From JAWPMT01 sp964653795 (GTDB lineage: Bacteria > Bacteroidota > Bacteroidia > Cytophagales > Cyclobacteriaceae), in assembly GCA_964653795.1 (NCBI GenBank), contig CAZZHO010000002.1, positions 1 to 64,000 of the forward strand: DNA of 64,000 bases, read 5' to 3'. Under the pieces are notes generated by a model that had not been told where the DNA came from, made no database searches, and saw nothing but the letters and a program-made list of their open reading frames with translations. The translations under genes were made by a program, and so were the position numbers. This document shows positions 1 to 7,044 of this stretch, in pieces. Numbering within the stretch: the stretch's first letter is position 1; each line of letters opens with the position of its first letter.

Positions 1-931
1 CCGATTTATCAGCATAAGACTTTAGTGTTCTTGTCAACGCTCTTCTAAAGCCTGCGACATGAGTTCCTCCTTCTATGGTGTTGATGTTGTTTACATATGA
101 AACTACATTCTCCGAGTAGGAGGTGTTGTAGCTCATAGCAACTTGAACTGGGATATCACCCTTGTCACTATCGATGTAAATAGGATTAGGAATCAGTTGC
201 TCTCTTGTATCATCCAGATAAGCGACGAATTCTACTAAACCTCCTTCTGAGAAAAACTCTTCTTGCTTGTCTTGGCCATCTTCTTGTTCTCTGTGGTCTA
301 TTAGTTGAATCCTGATACCGGAATTCAAAAATGCTAACTCACGGAGCCTGGAGGCTACGGTCGCATAATTGTAAATGGTTTCGGTGAAAATGCTATCATC
401 AGGTTTGAAGGTGACAATAGTTCCAGTGATATCAGTATCACCCGTCACCTTTACTTCTCCCTGAGGAATCCCCTTTTGATAGGTCTGTTGATGGACTTTA
501 CCGTTTCTGTGAACGGTTGCGTCTAGCTGAGTGGAAAGAGCATTCACACAGGAAACTCCCACACCATGAAGACCACCAGAAACTTTGTAAGTATCCTTAT
601 CGAATTTACCTCCCGCATGGAGCACTGTCATCACAACCTCCAATGCAGACTTTTTTTCTTTTGGGTGGATGTCTGTAGGTATCCCACGGCCATTATCCGA
701 AACAGTAATGGAGTTGTTGGTATTGATTTCCACTTTTATGAAATCACAGTGGCCGGCTAGTGCCTCATCGACGGAGTTATCTACTACCTCCCAGATCAAG
801 TGATGAAGACCTTTGACTCCTACATCGCCTATGTACATCGCAGGTCTTTTTCGGACTGCTTCCAGACCTTCTAGTACCTGAATATTACTGGCTGAATAAT
901 CCCCTTTATTCAAGGGCTTGTTTTCTTCCAT
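1..931 (-). CDS. gyrB: DNA gyrase subunit B, 5' part (cut by window edge)
   Basis: This is the ATPase subunit of the type II topoisomerase that introduces negative supercoils using ATP. The first 310 residues are visible, reading from ATG at 931 to the window edge. GHKL ATPase motifs are clear: VDNSVDEALAG with the Mg-binding Asn and catalytic Glu, DNGRGIP, and GGLHGVGVSCVNAL of the ATP lid. The stretch after about residue 220 matches the GyrB transducer domain, and the TOPRIM and C-terminal parts lie outside. GyrB is favoured over ParE because the N-terminus runs straight into the SNIQVLEGLEAVRKRPAMYIG block, as in Bacteroidota GyrB; ParE is the alternative. Confidence 0.95.
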   Translation of the reverse strand, partial: MEENKPLNKGDYSASNIQVLEGLEAVRKRPAMYIGDVGVKGLHHLIWEVVDNSVDEALAGHCDFIKVEINTNNSITVSDNGRGIPTDIHPKEKKSALEVVMTVLHAGGKFDKDTYKVSGGLHGVGVSCVNALSTQLDATVHRNGKVHQQTYQKGIPQGEVKVTGDTDITGTIVTFKPDDSIFTETIYNYATVASRLRELAFLNSGIRIQLIDHREQEDGQDKQEEFFSEGGLVEFVAYLDDTREQLIPNPIYIDSDKGDIPVQVAMSYNTSYSENVVSYVNNINTIEGGTHVAGFRRALTRTLKSYADKS

Positions 932-1224
932 TTGCTATTTTCAAAAGCTACAAAAATAAGCAAAATAGAGGTGACTTGCATGTAAAAATTGAACGGCTTA
1001 AATGATTGATAATTTCATCAGAATCCCGTTATATAGGGTCGCATCAAAAGGGATAAAAGTGTATCGAATTATAGTATTTGCTACTATTCATTGATCCTGA
1101 TTTTCAACCCGTTCATCGAGTATTTCTATCATTCAACTAATTGTTAACCCCACTGAAGACCAGTCAATATATTTTCGAAGGAATTTTTTAAGAGCTAAAA
1201 AACCTAATCTAAATTTTTAATACT
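932..1224. other. Divergent intergenic region, gyrB / photoreceptor operon
   Basis: This stretch of 293 bases separates gyrB from the rightward five-gene operon. It is AT-rich. Apart from the gyrB -7 candidate, I find no convincing promoter pair, hairpin or short gene. TATATTTT at 1168-1175 is a one-mismatch -7 element for the rightward operon, with no matching -33 box. Confidence 0.5.
951..958 (-). promoter_or_regulatory. Candidate -7 promoter element for gyrB
   Basis: On the minus strand this reads TATTTTTG, a full match to the Bacteroidota -7 consensus TAnnTTTG, and it lies 20 bases upstream of the gyrB ATG. No good TTTG -33 element sits at the expected spacing, so the call is tentative. 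Confidence 0.35.
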
Positions 1225-1602
1225 ATGGCTAAGACAAACTTTGTAGATGAATTTATCGCGAATGCAAAAGAAAGTACTGACGGGATTCATGCGGTAACGG
1301 TGGTAGAGATAGAAAGCGGTATGACACTTGGTAACTTTTCAGATGGTTCTATCGATCCAGAAGTAGCAAGCGCTTATAACGTGGAAGTGGTAAAATCTAA
1401 ACTTAAAGCGGTTTCAGCATTAGGTCTTAGTGATTCAATTGACGATATATTAATTACCCTTACAACTCAGTATCACCTCATCAGCTGTACCGAAAATGGT
1501 ACTCACATGATCTATCTGGCCGCCGACAAGAAAAAATCTAATCTGGCGATGCTTAGGAGTATCGTAAGTAAAGGAAAAAGGGAAATACAAGAAAAACTTT
1601 AA
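1225..1602 (+). CDS. Roadblock/LC7-like small protein
   Basis: A 125-residue cytoplasmic protein with no signal peptide or membrane segment. The order helix (FVDEFIANAKES), strands (AVTVVEIESGMTL), a long helix (VASAYNVEVVKSKLKAVSALG), strands (DILITLTTQYHLISCTENGTHMIYLAAD) and a final helix (SNLAMLRSIVSK) fits the roadblock/LC7 fold, which often acts as a dimer platform for small GTPases or signalling proteins. It is the first gene of a rightward operon with a second roadblock-like protein, a PP2C phosphatase, a BLUF receptor and a SiaC protein. The fold call rests on pattern, not on an alignment. A scaffold or regulator role for the downstream phosphatase is inferred. Confidence 0.6.
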   Translation: MAKTNFVDEFIANAKESTDGIHAVTVVEIESGMTLGNFSDGSIDPEVASAYNVEVVKSKLKAVSALGLSDSIDDILITLTTQYHLISCTENGTHMIYLAADKKKSNLAMLRSIVSKGKREIQEKL

Positions 1603-1618
1603 GAAGTCCTGATTACTG

Positions 1619-1927
1619 ATGAAGCTGTCAGAGTTTCAAAGTGAATTGAAGTTTGTGGATGCCGCTGGTATCTACTCAATTAAATCAGAGGCTATTACCG
1701 ATTCTACAAAAAGCTTGGACATGCCTGGCTTTCTGGAATCAATGATTAAAAGTGGAGTAACAGAGAACTCAGAGTTTCTCTACTTACTCCACAATGGTTC
1801 ACGCTGCTTTCTCAGGAGGTTGAATGATCTGTTTCTGATTGTCGCTTTAAAGTCGCTGGTTGATGTCAACAAAGTGCTTTTGGAAATGAAATCAAAGGAT
1901 CTTTTGCAATCTTATACAACCCGATGA
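1619..1927 (+). CDS. Small roadblock-like protein, second in the photoreceptor operon
   Basis: A 102-residue cytoplasmic protein that I do not recognise by name. Its C-terminal half (FLYLLHNGSRCFLRRL, FLIVALKS, then a helix VNKVLLEMKSK) has the same strand-strand-strand-helix order as the end of the gene before it and the N-terminus of the phosphatase after it, so it may be a diverged roadblock-like domain. It starts 16 bases after the previous stop, and its last four bases (ATGA) contain the start of the phosphatase gene, which points to translational coupling and possibly a stoichiometric complex. The function is unknown. Confidence 0.6.
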   Translation: MKLSEFQSELKFVDAAGIYSIKSEAITDSTKSLDMPGFLESMIKSGVTENSEFLYLLHNGSRCFLRRLNDLFLIVALKSLVDVNKVLLEMKSKDLLQSYTTR

Positions 1928-3021
1928 CCATGGTTGAAGAAATCCTAGAGTCATTCCCAGATCTGGAGCTTTGTCTTTCTGTTGAAAGAACCAAGGAGAA
2001 GGTCGAGAACTACGGAGATGATACGGAGGTTACAGCCTGGATAAGTTGGTTTAATTCGGTTGAGGAAGAGTTTGATTGGTTAAGAATCAAGCTTAACTCG
2101 GGAAAGCACTTAATATTCAAGAGGCTGAAGGATGCTGACTATTTGGTTATCCTTAATTCCAAAGAAAATCTAGCTCAGCTTTTGGCATTCCTGAAGAGAA
2201 TTAAGAACCCAGAAGTAGCGAAGAAAGAGGTAGCCACTCCGAAAAGGGCTACTCCTAGTGAGCTTATTATCTCGGAAATTGCCGGCGATGTTGATTTAAA
2301 GATCAAGGATGCTGTTAGGATCCAGAAATTGATCATTCCTAAGGAAGACGATATCAAAAAGCTTTTCAAAGAGTTTTTTGTAGTCCATCAACAGCAAGAT
2401 GTAGTAGGTGGGGATTTTTATTGGTGTCATAATAAAGGTGACGAGGCATTATTGGCCTTGGTAGATTGTACTGGTCATAGCGTGGAAGGTGCCATGACTT
2501 CAATGGTTTGTAATTCGCTTTTGAATCAAGCGGTTGATGTATATAAGAAAGGTGGATTGAAAGCCTTTGTGGCTGACTTTTATCAAAAGCTTCATAGCTA
2601 CAATCAAACTTCTGAGGAAATGCTGGACTATGGCATAGGTGCTGACTTAGGAGTTTTTAGTTTCAATTTTTTTAGTAAGAAAATTGAGTTCATTTCTACA
2701 GGTGTGTCGGCGTTCGTAAGAAAGAAATCAGGAATTGAACTGCTTAGAAATAGGGGACTGAGAGATCACGATGAAATGTTGACAGATTTCAATTTACTTA
2801 CTATGGATATGAAGGATATCCTTGGGATCTACACTTTCACAGATGGGCTCACAGATCAGTATGATGCCGCAGACAAAAAGAAACTCGGTTACAAGGGTGT
2901 CCAAAAGCTCATAGAAGAAGAGGACCGGTTTGAAAGGGACTATTACGCCGAACAAATCAAGCTCTGGAAAGGGGAGAATATGCAGTATGATGACATCACG
3001 CTACTTGGCCTAGCCATCTAA
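1924..3021 (+). CDS. SpoIIE-type PP2C serine/threonine phosphatase with N-terminal roadblock-like domain
   Basis: 365 residues. Residues 150-365 form a PP2C/SpoIIE phosphatase, the class that dephosphorylates STAS-like or SiaC-like regulators in partner switches. The metal-binding Asp residues are present: D164 in VGGDFYW, D181 in DCTGHSVEGA, D307 in TFTDGLTD and D356/D357 in QYDDITLLG. Residues 1-95 contain strands and a helix (WLRIKLNSGKHLIFKRL, YLVILNSKENLAQLLAFL) resembling the two small proteins encoded upstream. A Lys/Ala/Pro-rich linker of about 20 residues and a helical segment (120-150) join the halves. Unlike SiaA of Pseudomonas, there is no transmembrane sensor, so the signal must come from a cytoplasmic partner. 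The BLUF protein encoded 15 bases downstream is the obvious candidate (inference), and the SiaC-like protein is the likely substrate. Confidence 0.85.
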   Translation: MTMVEEILESFPDLELCLSVERTKEKVENYGDDTEVTAWISWFNSVEEEFDWLRIKLNSGKHLIFKRLKDADYLVILNSKENLAQLLAFLKRIKNPEVAKKEVATPKRATPSELIISEIAGDVDLKIKDAVRIQKLIIPKEDDIKKLFKEFFVVHQQQDVVGGDFYWCHNKGDEALLALVDCTGHSVEGAMTSMVCNSLLNQAVDVYKKGGLKAFVADFYQKLHSYNQTSEEMLDYGIGADLGVFSFNFFSKKIEFISTGVSAFVRKKSGIELLRNRGLRDHDEMLTDFNLLTMDMKDILGIYTFTDGLTDQYDAADKKKLGYKGVQKLIEEEDRFERDYYAEQIKLWKGENMQYDDITLLGLAI

Positions 3022-3036
3022 CTAACTATTACACAG

Positions 3037-3459
3037 ATGTATTTTTTGGTCTATGTAAGTCATTCCAACCGCAAATGGGAGGAGCAGGAATTAGAGAAGC
3101 TGCTTCATAAGGCAAGAGCAAACAATTCCAATAATGGCATTTCGGGTATGTTACTTTTCCTACAGGAACGATTTATCCAGGTCTTAGAGGGAGACAAAAA
3201 GAAAGTAGATGACTTATATGAAACCATAAAGGTTGATTCGAGGCATAGGTCCGTATCTATTCTTCTTCAAGGTGAAATGGACCAACGGATATTCTCGAAT
3301 TGGACCATGGGATTTCAAAGTTTAAAGGTCATAGATGGAGAACTTACAAATGGTTTTACCAGTCTCGAGGAGTTCATGGATGAGGTTCCTTTAAGTAACC
3401 CCGTCCTCAATTTTCTTAGAAAATTTTACGATAAAAATTATCTTTCATACGTAATCTAG
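3037..3459 (+). CDS. BLUF-domain blue-light photoreceptor
   Basis: A 140-residue, single-domain BLUF protein; these bind FAD and respond to blue light by rearranging hydrogen bonds around the flavin. All key positions of the family are present with AppA-like spacing: Y6 (AppA Y21), N30 (N45), Q48 (Q63), W89 (W104) and M91 (M106). The motifs NNGISGMLLF, RFIQVLEG and WTMGF are typical. No effector domain is attached, and the roughly 45-residue C-terminal tail may be the cap or output helix, as in PixD-type short BLUF proteins. The genes before and after it encode a PP2C phosphatase and a SiaC-like target, each 15 bases away. This suggests the protein acts by contact with one of them (inference). 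Confidence 0.92.
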   Translation: MYFLVYVSHSNRKWEEQELEKLLHKARANNSNNGISGMLLFLQERFIQVLEGDKKKVDDLYETIKVDSRHRSVSILLQGEMDQRIFSNWTMGFQSLKVIDGELTNGFTSLEEFMDEVPLSNPVLNFLRKFYDKNYLSYVI

Positions 3460-3474
3460 TGTTGACAAGAGTGT

Positions 3475-3843
3475 ATGTCTTCTTTGCTAATACCAGGAAC
3501 ACGTGTGACCCCCGAGATACTGTTTGAGCCAGAAAAGGGTTTTCTTTTGATGAAAGGTAAGTCCTCACCAGAAAATGCGCTCGACTTTTTTACTCCTTTG
3601 CTCGATTTCATTCCCAAGATCAATACGCTATCGAGACTGGAGATACTCTTTCAAATTGAGTATTTCAATACTAGCTCTTCAAAATGTATTTTCTTGGTAT
3701 TCAAAGAGTTTGAGAAACTGCATAAGTCTGGGATAGAGATCAATGTCAACTGGTATGCCGATGAAGATGACTTGGATTTGATTGAAATTGGCCGGGATAT
3801 ACAAGACCTAACTGGACTCAGTTTTCAGCATTACACCTACTGA
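3475..3843 (+). CDS. SiaC-family regulatory phosphoprotein (DUF1987)
   Basis: 122 residues. It matches the SiaC/DUF1987 family throughout: an N-terminal GTRVTPEILFEPEKG, the SPENALDFFTPLLDFI segment, IEYFNTSSSK and the acidic VNWYADEDDLDLIEIG. In Pseudomonas, SiaC is phosphorylated on the Thr of the NTSSSK motif by SiaB, dephosphorylated by the PP2C phosphatase SiaA, and in its free form activates the diguanylate cyclase SiaD. The equivalent Thr here is T66. Co-transcription with a PP2C phosphatase supports the same switch logic. No SiaB-like kinase and no GGDEF protein are encoded in this window, so the kinase and the output must lie elsewhere. Confidence 0.85.
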   Translation: MSSLLIPGTRVTPEILFEPEKGFLLMKGKSSPENALDFFTPLLDFIPKINTLSRLEILFQIEYFNTSSSKCIFLVFKEFEKLHKSGIEINVNWYADEDDLDLIEIGRDIQDLTGLSFQHYTY

Positions 3844-3848
3844 TCATT

Positions 3849-4214
3849 TTAATAAGTGCCGGCACTTAGCATAACTAAGGTACAAGCAACCTCAACCTCA
3901 ATATTTGCTCTATTTGCCGCTTGTATGAAAGCTTGATTCTCTGTGCCTGGATTGAAAATGATTCTTTTCGGACGAAGGGAAAGGAGATAGGGTATATGTT
4001 CAGCTTGGTGCGCCGGACCGATATACAATGTGATGGTATCGATATCTTCTAATATTGGCTTTTGTCTAATGTCCAATATCTCATGATTGTCAATTGATCC
4101 TTTCTTGATTCCAATTAATTCTATTTGATGATCATAGCTCAGTAATTTATTTGCTGCTATGAATGCATACCTGGATGGGTTTGTGGTGGCGCCCACGACC
4201 AAAGTTTTGCTCAT
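3849..4214 (-). CDS. CoA-binding domain protein (YccU-like)
   Basis: A 121-residue Rossmann-like CoA-binding protein of the small stand-alone family. It starts with the nucleotide-binding pattern KTLVVGATTNPSRYAFIAANKL and ends with a Cys-containing segment VEVACTLVMLSAG, as in YccU relatives. The family binds CoA but has no settled role. Its ATG overlaps the stop of the upstream repeat protein by four bases, so it is the last gene of the operon that begins with tryptophan dioxygenase. It converges on the SiaC gene, leaving five bases between stops. Confidence 0.85.
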   Translation of the reverse strand: MSKTLVVGATTNPSRYAFIAANKLLSYDHQIELIGIKKGSIDNHEILDIRQKPILEDIDTITLYIGPAHQAEHIPYLLSLRPKRIIFNPGTENQAFIQAANRANIEVEVACTLVMLSAGTY

Positions 4215-6043
4215 TTACTCTGCTTAGATTTTAGTCTTTTTGTGAGTCCAAGATGAATGCCAAATCTTATTGGTAAGTACAATTCAGATCGGGTAAAGCC
4301 TCTGAAAATATCCACAAACTCATCATTCGAAGTGTCATATAGCTCTTCCCAATTTCGGAATCCTACGTCTACGCCAACAAAAGTGTCTAGTGTGAATCCT
4401 GGCTTCTGTCCATTTTTCATCCATCTGGAGCCAATGAATAAACCGTAATAGGCTAAGGTTTCGTTCACTTCCAAAGTAGTATTTACAAAAGGCAGGGCTC
4501 TTTGATCCTGTGCTTTGGCTTTGTGATCTATTAGCGTAACGCCTATTTGATGGCCAAAATAGAACATTCCCAAAGTGCCCTCGGGATAGTAGAACTTCTG
4601 ACGGAATCGCGCACTGATCCCGCTTGAGTAGGGTTCGCCAAATCCCAGACTTTCTGTGCTGGAAAAGAATGGATCTCTGTGATAGATCATCAAAATTTCA
4701 TAACCTAATCTCTCCTGGAGGTAGAACTCAATTGCTAACGGAAACTCATCGAGTAAAACCATAGCAGGATTTGTTCCGATGATAATGCCTTTGTATTCGT
4801 TGATAACCTTTGTGAAATGCCTATTGGGGTTGGATTTATACACATATTCAGGCTTGTCCGAGTTATTGCGATCATCTGTTGTCTCAAACCTGAAAACGGG
4901 CTTTGCTTCCTCGTAAATGGGTTTGTACACTCCCGCGAGATTACCTTGTGTGTCGAAAAGTTGCCATTCACCCACTCTGCGATCTCCATCAAGGTCTCCT
5001 TTCATTTTCACACTTTGATCCTCATAGTAGCCTGTATATTTTCCTTTGTCCTGATCATAGTCCGCTTCTCCATCCAATACACCATCTTCATTGAAATAAA
5101 CCCATCTGCCTTGTTTCTTCCCATTCAAAATCTCTCCCTTGGCTTTTTGACGTCCGTTGGGGTAATATTCGGTGTAGAGTCCATCTCCTTGGTTGTAAGT
5201 ACTGATAGCCTTTATTTCACCTGATTCATAGTAAAGGCTCCACTGCCCATCTTTCTCGTCTTCGACCAACTTCCCTTCGGCACTTTTTTCGCCATTAGGA
5301 TGATAATAGATCCAGGGACCATCCTTTTTGCCTTGTTTGTAATTGCCTACTCCTGAGGTATTCCCATTTTTATAAAAGAATTCCCACAGACCATTTCTCA
5401 GCCCATTTTCAAAATCGCCCTTGGCCAATAATTCACCGGATTCATGAAAGTATTGCCAGAAGCCAGTACTCTTTCCATTGATATTGGGGCCTTCCATTTT
5501 GACTGAGCCTGAGGGGTAATATTCTTTATAATTACCTTTTCCTCCTTCGAAATAGGCTTGCGCCTTTAGACTATTATCTTCAAAGAAGTAGTTCCAAATG
5601 CCTTCTTTGCTATCCTTGAAATAGGTTCCACTACTTTTCTCATTCCCATTTTCAAAATAGTTGGTCCAATACCCAGCTTTAACTCCTCTTTCCAAAACGC
5701 CAGTGGCCCGGAGTTTACCAGACTCGAAATAATAGCTCCACTTTCCACTCGCCAATCCATCTATGATTGGGCCTGAAGATTTTTTTTCGCCATTCTCATA
5801 AAAGTATGTCCAGAGACCGTCGGGGCTGCCATCAGAATACTGTCCTTTTATCCTGGGATTCCCATCTAGGAAAAATGCTGAGTAAGTCCCTTGCGGGATG
5901 CTGTCCTTTTTTCTAAGGGTAAACACCTCTTTTAGGTTAAGGCTGTCAGCATCAAAATAGGTCTTGTATTCAAAGTATTGGCCGAAAGTAAAGAGAGGGA
6001 ATGAAACCCATGAAAAAAGTAATATGGTCCTTCTCAGGATCAT
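4211..6043 (-). CDS. Exported YwqK/MORN-type repeat protein
   Basis: 610 residues with a signal peptide (MILRRTILLFSWVSFPLFTFGQ). Residues 50-375 are about fourteen repeats of roughly 22-23 residues with the pattern YY-x-NG-x2-K-x2-G-x4-G-x3-G-x-W, as in MORN-variant / YwqK antitoxin-like proteins. The C-terminal 200 residues carry no repeats. They are rich in aromatic and alternating residues, as in outer-membrane or surface beta domains (for example FYYPEGTLGMFYFGHQIG). The protein is probably periplasmic or outer-membrane. Its start is one base downstream of the tryptophan dioxygenase stop. The YwqK antitoxin name often given to such repeats has no support here, because no toxin gene is adjacent. 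The function is unknown. Confidence 0.75.
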   Translation of the reverse strand: MILRRTILLFSWVSFPLFTFGQYFEYKTYFDADSLNLKEVFTLRKKDSIPQGTYSAFFLDGNPRIKGQYSDGSPDGLWTYFYENGEKKSSGPIIDGLASGKWSYYFESGKLRATGVLERGVKAGYWTNYFENGNEKSSGTYFKDSKEGIWNYFFEDNSLKAQAYFEGGKGNYKEYYPSGSVKMEGPNINGKSTGFWQYFHESGELLAKGDFENGLRNGLWEFFYKNGNTSGVGNYKQGKKDGPWIYYHPNGEKSAEGKLVEDEKDGQWSLYYESGEIKAISTYNQGDGLYTEYYPNGRQKAKGEILNGKKQGRWVYFNEDGVLDGEADYDQDKGKYTGYYEDQSVKMKGDLDGDRRVGEWQLFDTQGNLAGVYKPIYEEAKPVFRFETTDDRNNSDKPEYVYKSNPNRHFTKVINEYKGIIIGTNPAMVLLDEFPLAIEFYLQERLGYEILMIYHRDPFFSSTESLGFGEPYSSGISARFRQKFYYPEGTLGMFYFGHQIGVTLIDHKAKAQDQRALPFVNTTLEVNETLAYYGLFIGSRWMKNGQKPGFTLDTFVGVDVGFRNWEELYDTSNDEFVDIFRGFTRSELYLPIRFGIHLGLTKRLKSKQSK

Positions 6044-6044
6044 C

Positions 6045-6989
6045 TTATTCGGCTAATTCAATGGTTTTGCCCCAGTTTTCAATTTCATCTTTTTCCCATA
6101 GGCTTGGAAAAAATGTGATGCCTTGATTTTTGGGAGGTAAATACTTTTGCCAATTTGTTCCGCCTGTGGCTTTAATAACCTGCGGGTCTTTTTGGAGATA
6201 CCTGACGGTGGATCGAAGGTGGGCCAAAGGCCATAATACATTCGCTTTGTGATCAAAATGACGTAACTGCTTCACGATAGCATCATTTCCTTGATGATGA
6301 TTCAAGTATTTCTGATAAATGTTAGTAGTCGCGACATACTCGGCTTGCTCAATGAAACTATTCCCATACTTTGCTTCAAACTGCTTCAGGGTCAGTGTTT
6401 TTAACCCGCTGGCAAGTTCCGTGGCGCCCCTTTTCCAATAGAGTTTTTCATAGATGTCGGAGAAAGAAGCAGTCTCAGATAACTCTTTTCTGTCTACTGT
6501 AGCTACTAGGTTCTTAAAGTCAGATGAGTTAATCTCTATCTTTCTATACTGAGCAGACTGAAATCCACTAGATGGTAGTAGTGACATGCGGAACTTCAAG
6601 AATTGGTCCTGGTCCATACCATCAATCATCACATCAAATGAGTCAATTAAGTGATCGAAGTATCTGTTGATCCTTTTTATTCTTTTTAGGAAAACTTCTG
6701 TGTCTTCAGTTTCAGTATCTATGATTTGCTCCTGCTCATTGATGATGAGGTTGAAATAAAGCTCTGTTATTTGGTGGTAAATAATGAAGATTTTCTCGTC
6801 AGGAAAATGCGTCCTGGGTGTCTGAAGACTCAATAAGGTATCTAAATGGACGTAATCCCAATAGGTGAGATAATCGGAGTAAAGTAGACCATCGAGGTAG
6901 GAAGAGAGATCCTGACCCATGGCTTCATACTTTTTCTCAAGTTTCTCGATCTGCGATAAAACCTTATCGCTTACATCTTTATTTTCCAT
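6045..6989 (-). CDS. kynA: Tryptophan 2,3-dioxygenase
   Basis: 314 residues. This heme enzyme opens the indole ring of L-tryptophan to give N-formylkynurenine, the first step of the kynurenine pathway. Family motifs: LTYWDYVHLDTLLSLQTPR with the active-site His (H48, equivalent to H55 of Xanthomonas TDO), the IIYHQITELYFNLIINE helix, PSSGFQSAQYR in the substrate loop, and a C-terminal AHLRSTVRYL followed by ATGGTNW, the region of the axial His and GTGG loop. The ATG at 6989 is chosen over an in-frame TTG at 7022 because AGGTG precedes it and the extra residues are not family-like. It is divergent from a glutaryl-CoA dehydrogenase gene, which fits tryptophan catabolism. Confidence 0.9.
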   Translation of the reverse strand: MENKDVSDKVLSQIEKLEKKYEAMGQDLSSYLDGLLYSDYLTYWDYVHLDTLLSLQTPRTHFPDEKIFIIYHQITELYFNLIINEQEQIIDTETEDTEVFLKRIKRINRYFDHLIDSFDVMIDGMDQDQFLKFRMSLLPSSGFQSAQYRKIEINSSDFKNLVATVDRKELSETASFSDIYEKLYWKRGATELASGLKTLTLKQFEAKYGNSFIEQAEYVATTNIYQKYLNHHQGNDAIVKQLRHFDHKANVLWPLAHLRSTVRYLQKDPQVIKATGGTNWQKYLPPKNQGITFFPSLWEKDEIENWGKTIELAE

Positions 6990-7009
6990 CTGACACCTGT
7001 TATTGTAAT

Positions 7010-7023
7010 TTTGAAAATTCAAA
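7010..7023. promoter_or_regulatory. Inverted repeat between kynA and the acyl-CoA dehydrogenase gene
   Basis: TTTGAA-AA-TTCAAA is a six-base inverted repeat in the 55-base divergent spacer. TAATTTTG at 7006-7013, a match to the TAnnTTTG -7 element for the rightward gene, overlaps its left arm. It could be an operator controlling both directions, but AT-rich arms of this size also arise by chance. Confidence 0.3.
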
Positions 7024-7044
7024 TACGCAGCAAATTTCTATAAA

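Noticed and set aside
4817..5224. 135-residue hydrophobic open frame opposite the repeat protein
   Set aside because: Antisense to repeats rich in aromatic and Gly codons, which read as hydrophobic residues on the other strand.
4211..6043. YwqK-type antitoxin of a toxin-antitoxin pair
   Set aside because: The repeats match that label only by similarity; the protein is exported and no toxin gene is adjacent.
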